DNA of 64,000 bases, taken from assembly GCF_019375475.1 (NCBI RefSeq), contig NZ_JAHXGQ010000006.1, forward strand, positions 186,001 to 250,000. The letters run 5' to 3'. Below the pieces are notes generated by a model that was not told where the DNA came from, did no database searches, and was given only the letters and a program-made list of their open reading frames with translations. The stretch comes from Saccharothrix obliqua (GTDB lineage: Bacteria > Actinomycetota > Actinomycetes > Mycobacteriales > Pseudonocardiaceae). Shown piece by piece: positions 54,341 to 62,101 of the stretch (the first letter of the stretch is position 1; each line of letters begins with the position of its first letter). The position numbers were made by a program, and so were the translations under genes.

Positions 54341-55225
54341 GTGACCGAGGAGAACGTGCCGCCGAACGTGCGGAAGCGGTTGGCCGCCGAGTTGAAGGCG
54401 CTGCGTGGTGAGCGGCGGCAGGAGGACGTGGTCCGGGCGCTGCTGGAGATCCCGGGCAGCGGGAGTTGGTCGGCGTCGAAGTTGAGCAAGGTCGAGAACA
54501 ACCAGGCGCGGGTGCAGCCCGACGAGGTCGAGGACCTCCTCGCGGTGTTCGGCGTTCGGGATGAGGAATTGCTGTCCCGTCTGAAGTTGTGGGCGAAGGC
54601 GGCTCGGCGTAAGGGGCGTTGGCAGCAACACGGGCGGGATCTGCCCGAGAGCATCCGCGATTTCGTGGAATACGAGGAACTTGCTTCGGTTCAGCGGGTT
54701 TGGGAACCGCTCCTCGTGCCTGCGATGTGTCAGACCGCGGGCTATGCCGCCTCGGTGATCCTCGGGCTTGAGCGGAGCATCACCGAGGAGGAGTTGCAGC
54801 GCCGCGTCGATGCGCGGCTCAGGCGTCAGGTGGTCCTCGACCGCGAAGACCCCCAGGAGCTGTGGGTGCTGCTGGACGAGCGCGTGCTGCGAGGCGTGGT
54901 CGGGCCACGTGAAGTCCGGGTTGAACAGCTCCACCATCTAGTGAACCTGGCTGCTCGGGACAACGTGACGCTCCAGGTCGTCGCGGCCGGTGCCGGCCCT
55001 CATCCGGGGTTGACCGGTTGGTTCTCACTGATGGAATTTCCCGACGATTCGGCTGACATCGCGTACACGGATGGCGTATACGGCAGCCTGTATCTGGAGG
55101 ACCCCGAAGACGTTCGCGGCTGTACGCTCGTCTTCGGGCATCTGCTCGGGATAGCCCTCACGACGACGGAGTCGGTCGCACTGATCCACCGCGTGATCGG
55201 CGAACTCACCCAAGAGCCTCAGTGA
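54341..55225 (+). CDS. XRE-family regulator with DUF5753 domain
   Basis: A 294-residue protein with an N-terminal helix-turn-helix (RKRLAAELKALRGERRQEDV through WSASKLSKVENNQARVQPDEV) and a C-terminal DUF5753 ligand/partner domain (YEELASVQRVWEPLLVPAMCQTAGYA, VLDREDPQELWVLLDERVLRG, LPHP-like PHPGLTGWFSLMEFP, VYGSLYLEDPEDV). This is the standard partner of DUF397 proteins in actinomycetes (WhiJ/AbaA-like regulators of development and antibiotic production). GTG 54341 is six bases after GAGGGG; GTG 54338 is equally possible. It overlaps the DUF397 start. Confidence 0.92.
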   Translation: MTEENVPPNVRKRLAAELKALRGERRQEDVVRALLEIPGSGSWSASKLSKVENNQARVQPDEVEDLLAVFGVRDEELLSRLKLWAKAARRKGRWQQHGRDLPESIRDFVEYEELASVQRVWEPLLVPAMCQTAGYAASVILGLERSITEEELQRRVDARLRRQVVLDREDPQELWVLLDERVLRGVVGPREVRVEQLHHLVNLAARDNVTLQVVAAGAGPHPGLTGWFSLMEFPDDSADIAYTDGVYGSLYLEDPEDVRGCTLVFGHLLGIALTTTESVALIHRVIGELTQEPQ

Positions 55226-55461
55226 CCAAGGACGGAAGGTGGCTCGACATGATCGGTCCTGACTTCTCCGCTGCCACGTGGCGCAAGAGCACCCGGAGCG
55301 GAGCCAGCAACGGGGGCGGCGGCACCCATTGCGTAGAGGTCGCCCACGCCGGGAGTTTTGTCGGTGTTCGCGACTCGAAGCACCCGGCTGCCGGGTTTGC
55401 CGTGGCCGGTGCGACGTTCGACCGGTTCCTGGCGTTGGTGAAGAACGACGCGGTGGTGTAA
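55222..55461 (+). CDS. DUF397 small protein
   Basis: A 79-residue DUF397 protein. The family core is FSAATWRKSTRSGASNGGGGTHCVEVAHAGSFVGVRDSKHP and the C-terminal TFDRFLALVKND. GTG 55222 overlaps the regulator stop (GTGA); ATG 55249 would give a shorter family-like start. DUF397 proteins act with the neighbouring XRE/DUF5753 regulator, in a pairing like antitoxin-controlled small proteins. A perfect hairpin follows. Confidence 0.9.
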   Translation: MTKDGRWLDMIGPDFSAATWRKSTRSGASNGGGGTHCVEVAHAGSFVGVRDSKHPAAGFAVAGATFDRFLALVKNDAVV

Positions 55462-55472
55462 AAGCGTTTCCC

Positions 55473-55504
55473 CGTATGGCCTGCGCGCCGGCGCAGGCCA
55501 TACG
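55473..55504 (+). terminator. Perfect 14-bp hairpin after DUF397
   Basis: CGTATGGCCTGCGC (55473-55486) pairs perfectly with GCGCAGGCCATACG (55491-55504) around GCCG. It starts 12 bases after the DUF397 stop. Confidence 0.85.
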
Positions 55505-55791
55505 GCGGTCACTCCCAGCCCGACCCCGCTCGGCCAACCGGTGTCGCTGCTCGTGAAGCCCGCGCGTACTGGAGGACCCCGCGCGCCCGTGGCCTCGCGC
55601 TCCACCCCCACCGCTTCGCACTACCCGGGCCGGTGCGCGCAGTCCGCCGCCGCGAGGTGAGTCGCGGCCTCGCGGTCAGGAGGGCGTGCGCGTCCAGCGC
55701 GGAGTCCTCGGCCCGCTCCAGCATGATTCGGGCCTGCTCGGCCTCCTGTGCCGCGACTTCCCCGAGCGACGCCCCGTGGCCGCCCGTCCCG
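55505..55791. other. Intergenic stretch with a possible gene remnant
   Basis: No complete gene is supported. On the minus strand, a frame around 55650-55770 reads GEVAAQEAEQARIMLERAED followed by SALDAHALLTARP, which looks like a real helical protein, but it has no credible start upstream of ATG 55724 and the following residues become arginine-rich noise before a stop at 55509. It could be a decayed gene end. Otherwise nothing recognisable. Confidence 0.4.
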
Positions 55792-56889
55792 TCAGCAGTA
55801 GCCGAGTTGGGAGAGGGTGTCGACGACGACCTTGCTGGGGTGGAACTGGTCCATGCGGTTGGGGAGGCGGTAGTCCTCGTAGTTGTCGAGGAAGGAGCGG
55901 AGCTTGTCGCCGTTCATGCCGGTCAGCAGGAGGGTGGTGCCGGGGCCGTGGTTGTCCTCGGTGCGCTCGCGGTGGATGGCGCAGGGGACGCCGAGGTAGT
56001 TGCACTCGGCCTGGAGGCCGCCGGAGTCGGTGACGACGAACTTGGCCCTGGCCATGATCGGCAGGAAGGCCAGGTAGCGGAGCTTGGGCTTGAGGATGAA
56101 GCGCTCGTTGTCGAACAGGTGGCCCAGGCCGTACTGCTTGATCCGGTCCTGCTCGGGGGGTCCGGCGAGGTAGAGGATGGGCATCCGCTCGCTCGCCGCG
56201 CGCAGCAGCTCCAGGGCCTCGCGGTACTTGTCCGCCCTCGACACCAGCTCGAACCGGTGGAGGGTGGCCAGGCCGAACTCCTCGGGCAGCGGGAACGTCG
56301 GGTCCGCGTCGATGGCCAGGCGCATGGCGTCGATGGCCGTGTTGGCGCCGGTGTTGACGACCGCGCCACGGGCGTTCCGGAGGTTGTTCACCTCCTTGGC
56401 CGTGGGCGCGAAGTGCAGGTCCACGATCTTCGCCGCGAGCTTCCGGTTCAGCTCCTCGGGCAGCGGCGACAGGAGGCTGCCGGAACGCGCGCCCGCCTCG
56501 ACGTGCGCCACCCGCGACTTGAGGATGCGCTTGCCGATCAACGCGCCGTACGGCGTGGTGAACGTGTCACCGTGCACGATGACCAGCGGCGGGCGGCCGT
56601 CGTCGGTCAGGATCGATCGCAGCTCGGCACGCCGGGTCCACGCGTTGCGCAGCACCGCGGCGGCCCAGCCGGGCACCTGCGCGGGGCGCTCGATGTGCAC
56701 GGCCTGCTCCTTCGGCACCAACCACACGGCGGGCTCCGGCAGGCGGAGGTCGGCCAGCGTCTCGGCGACGTGGTCGACGTGCTGTGCGGTGAACCAGATC
56801 TGCGGTTTCGTGCCCCGGTCGGAGATGGCGTGGAACACCGGAGCGATCTTGATCAGTTCCGCGGTGGTGCCGAGGATGAAGGAGATCAC
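55792..56889 (-). CDS. UDP-N-acetylglucosamine 2-epimerase-like (WecB family)
   Basis: A 365-residue enzyme of the WecB/epimerase family, which inverts C2 of UDP-GlcNAc or a related sugar nucleotide. Features: FILGTTAELIKIAPVF near the start (the family GTRPE region is GTTAE here), LVIVHGDTFTT, RVAHVEAGARSGSLLSPLPEELNR, and VTDSGGLQAECNYLGVPCAIHRERTE (nucleotide site). The loss of the arginine-proline in GTRPE is a departure from WecB. The start could be GTG 56889 or TTG 56898. It probably provides a sugar precursor for a surface glycan. It is a single gene, with the LhgO gene 67 bases upstream on the same strand. Confidence 0.88.
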   Translation of the reverse strand: MISFILGTTAELIKIAPVFHAISDRGTKPQIWFTAQHVDHVAETLADLRLPEPAVWLVPKEQAVHIERPAQVPGWAAAVLRNAWTRRAELRSILTDDGRPPLVIVHGDTFTTPYGALIGKRILKSRVAHVEAGARSGSLLSPLPEELNRKLAAKIVDLHFAPTAKEVNNLRNARGAVVNTGANTAIDAMRLAIDADPTFPLPEEFGLATLHRFELVSRADKYREALELLRAASERMPILYLAGPPEQDRIKQYGLGHLFDNERFILKPKLRYLAFLPIMARAKFVVTDSGGLQAECNYLGVPCAIHRERTEDNHGPGTTLLLTGMNGDKLRSFLDNYEDYRLPNRMDQFHPSKVVVDTLSQLGYC

Positions 56890-56955
56890 GACGGGCAAGG
56901 ATACCGGGGCACGCGCGCGGCCCCGGTGCCCGTCCGGTGAGGGCGGTCCGGGCTC

Positions 56956-58122
56956 CTAGTGCCGCGTCAGGTCCGCGACGTGCTTCGCGATCTCCAGCGA
57001 ACCGGTCGCCCCTGGCGAGGGTGCGTTCAGCACGTGCACCTGGTTGGGCGCGGTCTCCACCAGGAAATCGTCCACCAGCGAGCCGTCCGGCCGCATCGCC
57101 TGCGCGCGCACCCCGGCCGTCGAGGGCACCAGGTCGTCCTCCCGCACGGCGGGCACCAGGCGGGCCAGGCTCGCCGCGAAGCGCTTCCGCGACAGCGACC
57201 GCAACACCTCGCCCAACCCCGTCCGGCCGTACCGGCGGGCCAGTTTCCAGGTGCCGGGGAACCGCGCGACCTCCAGCACGTCGCGGCCGGAGAAGTCACG
57301 CCACCGGTACCCCTCGCGACGCAGGGCGAGCACGGCGTTCGGCCCGCAGTGGACGGTGCCGTCGAGCATCCGGGTCAGGTGCACGCCCAGGAACGGCAGC
57401 GCCGGGTCCGGCACCGGGTAGACCAGGCCGCGCACCAGTTCGGGCCGGCGCAGCTCGAAATACTCACCGCGGAAGGGCACGATGCGCGCCGACGGCGTCA
57501 GCCCGGCCAACCCCGCCACCCGGTCGCTGTGCAGGCCCGCGCAGTTCACCAGCACGTCCGCCCGCACGACGCCCTGCGGCGTGGCGACCTCGACGCGCCC
57601 GCCCCGCGACCGGATCGCGAGCGCCGGTGAGTGCAATCGCAAATCGTGTTCCTTGAGTCGCTCGACCAGGGCGGCGCACACGGCGGCGAAGTCGATGATG
57701 CCGGTGCTCTCCACGCGCAACGCCCGCACGCACGCCACCTCGGGCTCGTGCGAGCGGGCCTCCTCGGCGGAGATCAGCTCCGCCGGCACGCCGTTCGCCT
57801 CGGCCCGCTCCGCGAGGGCGTGCAGGCGCGGCAGCTCATCGCGATCCGTGGCGACCACGAGCTTGCCGCACACCTCGACCGGTACGCCGTGCGCACGTGC
57901 GAAGTCGATCATGGACCGGTTGCCCGCCACGGCCATCCGCGCCTTGAGCGAACCCGGCCGGTAGTACAGGCCGGCGTGGACGACGTTGCTGTTGTGGCCG
58001 GTCTGGTGGGCGCCCCAGCGGCCTTCCTTCTCCAGGACCGTGACCCGGTCGCCACGCGTGGCGAGTTCGTTCGCCACGGCCAAGCCGACGATCCCGCCAC
58101 CGACCACCACGATGTGCCGCAC
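56956..58122 (-). CDS. lhgO: L-2-hydroxyglutarate oxidase-like FAD enzyme
   Basis: A 388-residue FAD-dependent oxidoreductase of the DAO/LhgO family. The FAD-binding site is HIVVVGGGIVGLAVANELATRG, followed by GRWGAHQTGHNSNVVHAGLYY, a signature of L-2-hydroxyglutarate oxidases; DVLVNCAGLHSDRVA and FLGVHLTRMLDGTVHCGPNAVLA also match. It oxidises L-2-hydroxyglutarate, a by-product of metabolism, to 2-oxoglutarate at the membrane with quinone as acceptor. The start is GTG 58122. The F420-dependent gene ends 11 bases upstream, so they share a transcript. Confidence 0.9.
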   Translation of the reverse strand: MRHIVVVGGGIVGLAVANELATRGDRVTVLEKEGRWGAHQTGHNSNVVHAGLYYRPGSLKARMAVAGNRSMIDFARAHGVPVEVCGKLVVATDRDELPRLHALAERAEANGVPAELISAEEARSHEPEVACVRALRVESTGIIDFAAVCAALVERLKEHDLRLHSPALAIRSRGGRVEVATPQGVVRADVLVNCAGLHSDRVAGLAGLTPSARIVPFRGEYFELRRPELVRGLVYPVPDPALPFLGVHLTRMLDGTVHCGPNAVLALRREGYRWRDFSGRDVLEVARFPGTWKLARRYGRTGLGEVLRSLSRKRFAASLARLVPAVREDDLVPSTAGVRAQAMRPDGSLVDDFLVETAPNQVHVLNAPSPGATGSLEIAKHVADLTRH

Positions 58123-58133
58123 GGGCGGTGAAT

Positions 58134-59009
58134 CTACGCGTGCCCGGCCAACGCGGGCAGCACTTCGGCGGCGATCTCCTCCAGCACCGACTCCCGCCCG
58201 GCGTACACGCCGTCGTGCCGCGGCCAGTGCACGACCACGTCGGTGAAGCCCAGCTCCTCCGCCCGGCCCACCGCGTCCTGGAACGCGCCGACGCTGGACA
58301 GCGAGTACACCGGGGCCGAGTCGAAGTTCAGGTACCGGTCGACGGCCCGACCCGTCGCGTGCCGCGCCTCGGCGAACCGGTCGGCCAGCTCGGCGACACC
58401 GCGCCACCAGGCGTCGAGGTCGTCGACCACCGGGCCGGTGGTGACCCAGCCCTGGCCGTGCTCGGCGGCGACGCGCATCGCCTTCGGGCCGTTCGCGGCC
58501 ACCAGGAACGGCATCCGGGGCCGCTGCACGCCACCGGGCGCGCTGCGCGCGTCGACGGCGCTGAAGTGCTCGCCCCGGTACGTGGTGCGGTCCTTGCGCA
58601 GCAGCTCGTCCAGCAGCTCGACGAACTCGGCGAACCGGGCGGTCCGCTCGGCGGGCGTCCGCGCCGGCTCGCCGAGCACCTCGGTGTCGTAACCGCCGCC
58701 GCCCGCGCCGACGCCCAGCGTGAACCGGCCGTCGGAGATGTCGTCCAGGGCGAGCAGGTCGCGGGCGAACGGCACGGGGTGCCGGAAGTTCGGGGATGCC
58801 ACGAACGTGCCAAGCCGAATGCGCTCGGTGACCATCGCGGCGGCGGTCAGGGTGGGCACCGCGCCGAACCACGGACCGTCCACCAGGGAGCGCCACCCCA
58901 GGTGGTCGTAGGTCCAGGCGTGGTGGAAGCCGTACTCCTCGGCGGCTTTCCACTTGGGCTCGGCGAACCACCAGCGGTGCTCGGGAAGGATGACGATGCC
59001 GGTGCGCAC
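58134..59009 (-). CDS. LLM-class F420-dependent oxidoreductase
   Basis: A 291-residue luciferase-like TIM-barrel oxidoreductase. Visible features: AAEEYGFHHAWTYDHLGWRSL near the N-terminus, RIRLGTFVASPNFRHPVPFARDLLALDDISDGRFTLGVG (family core) and FLVAANGPKAMRVAAEHGQGWVT. These enzymes generally use the deazaflavin F420, which actinomycetes make. Substrate unknown. GTG 59009 begins the conserved RTGIVILPEHRW. It is upstream of lhgO on the same strand and divergent from the HAD gene. Confidence 0.9.
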   Translation of the reverse strand: MRTGIVILPEHRWWFAEPKWKAAEEYGFHHAWTYDHLGWRSLVDGPWFGAVPTLTAAAMVTERIRLGTFVASPNFRHPVPFARDLLALDDISDGRFTLGVGAGGGGYDTEVLGEPARTPAERTARFAEFVELLDELLRKDRTTYRGEHFSAVDARSAPGGVQRPRMPFLVAANGPKAMRVAAEHGQGWVTTGPVVDDLDAWWRGVAELADRFAEARHATGRAVDRYLNFDSAPVYSLSSVGAFQDAVGRAEELGFTDVVVHWPRHDGVYAGRESVLEEIAAEVLPALAGHA

Positions 59010-59069
59010 GGACGTACGGTAGCCAGGCGCACGTCCCGCCCCGCAGCCGGACCGGGCATCATCGGTGGT

Positions 59070-59882
59070 GTGGAAAGACCTGGACTGGTGGCCTCGGACG
59101 TCGACGGAACCCTGCTCAGCCCGCTGCACGAGGTGACCGGGCGCACGGCGGAGGCGGTGCGCCGCGTGGTGGCGGCGGGCGTCCCGTTCGTGCTCGCCAC
59201 CGGCCGCCCGCCGCGCTGGGTGCCGGAGGTGGCGCAGGCCGCGGGCCTGGACGGGTACGCGGTGTGCGCGAACGGCGCGGTCCTCTACCACGTGGGCCAG
59301 GACCGGGTGATCTGGCAGAAGACGCTGGACCCGGTGCTGGTCGGCGACATCATGACCGCCCTGGACGACCTGCTGCCGGGGGTGGCGTTCGCGGTGGAGC
59401 GCACCGGCGCGTCGGCGTTCGACGAGACCGTGCCGCAGTTCATCGCCGAGGACGGCTACACCCACCCGTGGCCGGAGGGCCCGGAACCGGACGGCGACCG
59501 CACCGGGCTGCTCACCGTGCCGGTGGTCAAGCTGCTGGTGCGGCACCGGGCGATGACCAGCGAGGCCATGGCGGAGGCCGTGACCGGCGTGCTGGGCGAC
59601 CAGGTGGACGTGACGTTCTCCACCGGCCTGGGTCTGGTCGAGCTGGCCGCGCCGGGCGTGACCAAGGCGACCGGTCTCGCCGACGTCGCCGAGCGGCTGG
59701 GCGTGGCCCCGGCGGAGGTCGTGGCGTTCGGCGACATGCCGAACGACGTGGACATGCTCGGCTGGGCCGGTCACGGCGTGGCCATGGCCAACGGGCACCC
59801 GGAAGCGCTGGCGGCGGCCGACGAGATCACCGGGCCGAACGCGGAGGACGGCGTCGCGATGGTCCTCGAACGGTGGTTCTGA
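59070..59882 (+). CDS. HAD-superfamily phosphatase (Cof type)
   Basis: A 270-residue HAD hydrolase of the Cof/IIB type. Motif I is LVASDVDGTLLSPLHEVTGRT, motif II is FVLATGRPPRWVPEV, motif III is the lysine region TKATGLADVAERLGVAP, and motif IV is EVVAFGDMPNDVDMLGWAG. The large C2 cap lies between II and III. It dephosphorylates a small sugar phosphate or similar. The start is GTG 59070. In other actinobacteria I recall a HAD gene close to serS; here 10.6 kb lies between them. Confidence 0.9.
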   Translation: MERPGLVASDVDGTLLSPLHEVTGRTAEAVRRVVAAGVPFVLATGRPPRWVPEVAQAAGLDGYAVCANGAVLYHVGQDRVIWQKTLDPVLVGDIMTALDDLLPGVAFAVERTGASAFDETVPQFIAEDGYTHPWPEGPEPDGDRTGLLTVPVVKLLVRHRAMTSEAMAEAVTGVLGDQVDVTFSTGLGLVELAAPGVTKATGLADVAERLGVAPAEVVAFGDMPNDVDMLGWAGHGVAMANGHPEALAAADEITGPNAEDGVAMVLERWF

Positions 59883-59998
59883 CCCGGCACGCCGGTCAAC
59901 CCACGCCGGGTGCCGCACGTCCCGGGAGGTAGCGTGGTGCCCCGCGTACCAGGCCGAAGCGCCGTGCCCGTTGTCCCGAAGTGCGGAGAGACTGCTGA

Positions 59999-61096
59999 AT
60001 GATCCCCATCACTGTCGTTGACGTGGCGGCGGCCGAGGAGTTGGTGCTCCAGGTGCTGCGCTCCGGAGCCATCGCGCAGGGCCCCATGGTCAAGCGGTTC
60101 GAGGATGAGTTCGGCAAGGTCGCCGGCGTGCCGCACGCGGTCGCCGTGAACAACGGCACCACCGCGCTCGTCGCGTCGCTCCAGGTGCTCGGCCTCCAGC
60201 CCGGCGACGAGGTGGTGACCTCGCCGTTCACCTTCGTGGCGACGCTCAACGCGATCCTGGAGGCGGGCGCGACGGCCCGGTTCGCCGACATCTCCGAGGA
60301 CGACTTCAACCTGGACCCGGCCGCCGCGGCGCGAGCCGTCACGCCGCGCACCAAGGTCCTGATGCCGGTGCACCTGTACGGGCAGATGGCCGACATGGGC
60401 CGCCTCGCGCCACTGGCCCGCGAGCACGGCCTCGCGGTGGTGGAGGACGCGGCGCAGGCGGTCGGCGCGACGTTCGAGGGCAGGCCCGCCGGCAGCTACG
60501 GCCTGGGCTGCTTCTCGCTGTACGCGACCAAGAACATCACCACCGCCGAGGGCGGCGTGATCACCACGTCCGACGACGACCTCGCCGACCGGCTGCGCGT
60601 GCTGCGCAACCAGGGCATGAGGGCGCGCTACCAGTACGAGGTGGCGGGCCACAACTACCGCATGACCGACGTGCACGCGGCGATCGGCATCCCGCAGCTC
60701 GAGCGGCTGGCGGAGGTCACCGAGGCGCGGCAGCGCAACGCCGAGGCGTTGACCAAGGGCCTGGCCGACGTGCGCGGCCTGAAGACGCCGGCGGTGCTGC
60801 CGGGCCGCACGCACGTGTGGCACCAGTACACGGTGCTGGTCACCGACGACGCCCCGGTGAGCCGCGACGAGTTCGCCGCGAAGCTCACCGAGAAGGGCAT
60901 CGGCAACGGCGTGTACTACCCGAAGACGGTGTTCGACTACGACTGCTACCGGGACAACCCGAACGTCGTCGCGGCCGACGTGCCGGTGGCCGAGCGGGTG
61001 GCGCGGCAGGCGTTGTCGCTTCCCGTGCACCCGAAGCTCACCGACGCCGACGTGGACGCGATCGTCGGCGCGGTCCGCGAGGTGCTCGGCGCATGA
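59999..61096 (+). CDS. DegT/DnrJ/EryC1/StrS-family sugar aminotransferase
   Basis: A 365-residue PLP-dependent aminotransferase for nucleotide-linked keto sugars. The PLP lysine lies in CFSLYATKNITTAEGGVITT; EDAAQAVGATFEGRPAGSYG, VNNGTTALVASLQVLGLQPGDEVVTSPFTF and HNYRMTDVHAAIGIPQLERL are family blocks. These enzymes make amino sugars for surface polysaccharide or natural products. ATG 59999 has GGAGAG upstream. The stop overlaps the Gfo/Idh gene (ATGA), so the pair would convert a keto sugar in sequence with a dehydrogenase. The sugar is not identifiable. Confidence 0.93.
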   Translation: MIPITVVDVAAAEELVLQVLRSGAIAQGPMVKRFEDEFGKVAGVPHAVAVNNGTTALVASLQVLGLQPGDEVVTSPFTFVATLNAILEAGATARFADISEDDFNLDPAAAARAVTPRTKVLMPVHLYGQMADMGRLAPLAREHGLAVVEDAAQAVGATFEGRPAGSYGLGCFSLYATKNITTAEGGVITTSDDDLADRLRVLRNQGMRARYQYEVAGHNYRMTDVHAAIGIPQLERLAEVTEARQRNAEALTKGLADVRGLKTPAVLPGRTHVWHQYTVLVTDDAPVSRDEFAAKLTEKGIGNGVYYPKTVFDYDCYRDNPNVVAADVPVAERVARQALSLPVHPKLTDADVDAIVGAVREVLGA

Positions 61097-62058
61097 GCGG
61101 CACTCCCCGCATCGCCCTCGTCGGCGTGGGTTCGATGGGTTCCCTGCACGCCCGCGTGACCAGCCAGAACGACCGCTGCGAGCTGGCCAGGATCGTCGAC
61201 CCGCGGGAGGAGGTCGGCCGGGCCGTCGCCGAGACCTACGGCGCGGCCTGGACCCCCGAGGTCGGCGACCTGTCCGACATCGACGCGGTCGTGCTGGCCT
61301 CCGCGACCGAGACGCACCACGGCCTCGCGTTGCAGGTGCTGGAGCAGGGCAAGCCGCTGCTGGTGGAGAAGCCGGTGTGCGCCGACCTCGCCGAGACCGA
61401 GGAGGTGCTGGCGCTCGCCGAGAGCCGCGGCCTGCCGATCATGTGCGGCCTGCTGGAGCGCTACAACCCGGCGGTCATGACGGCGCTGGAGCTGATCACC
61501 GAACCCGTGTACGTGTCGGCGGTGCGGCACTCCCCGTACGCGCCACGCATCCGCACGGGCGTCGCGTGGGACCTGCTGGTGCACGACGTCGACCTGGCGA
61601 TCCGCTGCATGGGCGGCGCGGAGCCGGTCCGGTTCTCGGCGGGCGTCGGCCAGTTCCACCCGGACTCGGCGCCCGGCGCGGAGGACCTGGTGAACACCCT
61701 GATGGGCTTCCCGTCGGGCGCGCTCGCCGCGGTGTCCGCGAGCCGCATCGGGCAGCGGAAGATCCGCACGCTGTCCATCACCGAGCTGGACCGCCTCATC
61801 GAGGTCGACCTGCTCACCCGCAACATCACGATCTACCACCACGTCTCCCAGGACGCGGCGACGCCGGACGGCCGGGGCTACCGGCAGCAGGCGATCATCG
61901 AGATCCCGGAGCTGGTGACCGCGCGGGAACCGCTGGCCACCCAGCTCGACCGGTTCCTGGACCTGATCGAGGGCCGGGTCGACGCGGACGCGGAACGCGC
62001 GTCGATCCTGCCGTCCCACCGGGCCGTGGCCGCCGTGCGCGCCCAGTCCGGCGCATGA
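61093..62058 (+). CDS. Gfo/Idh/MocA-family sugar dehydrogenase
   Basis: A 321-residue NAD(P)-dependent dehydrogenase. The Rossmann motif is IALVGVGSMGSLHARV, the catalytic-lysine block is PLLVEKPVCADLAETEEVL, and the substrate histidine region is AWDLLVHDVDLAIRCMGG. Typically oxidises or reduces a hydroxyl of a sugar nucleotide. ATG 61093 overlaps the aminotransferase stop. With the aminotransferase upstream (and the WecB-like epimerase 4 kb away on the other strand) it likely contributes to a 3- or 4-amino sugar or amino uronic acid pathway; the product is inferred only at that level. Confidence 0.92.
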   Translation: MSGTPRIALVGVGSMGSLHARVTSQNDRCELARIVDPREEVGRAVAETYGAAWTPEVGDLSDIDAVVLASATETHHGLALQVLEQGKPLLVEKPVCADLAETEEVLALAESRGLPIMCGLLERYNPAVMTALELITEPVYVSAVRHSPYAPRIRTGVAWDLLVHDVDLAIRCMGGAEPVRFSAGVGQFHPDSAPGAEDLVNTLMGFPSGALAAVSASRIGQRKIRTLSITELDRLIEVDLLTRNITIYHHVSQDAATPDGRGYRQQAIIEIPELVTAREPLATQLDRFLDLIEGRVDADAERASILPSHRAVAAVRAQSGA

Positions 62059-62101
62059 CGAGCACCACCACCGGAGCACGGAGAGCGCAGAGGAACCGCA
62101 G

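Noticed and set aside
55509..55724. 71-residue minus-strand frame beginning MLERAEDSALDAHALLTARP
   Set aside because: The first 20 residues look protein-like but there is no ribosome site and the rest is compositional noise; recorded as a possible remnant only.
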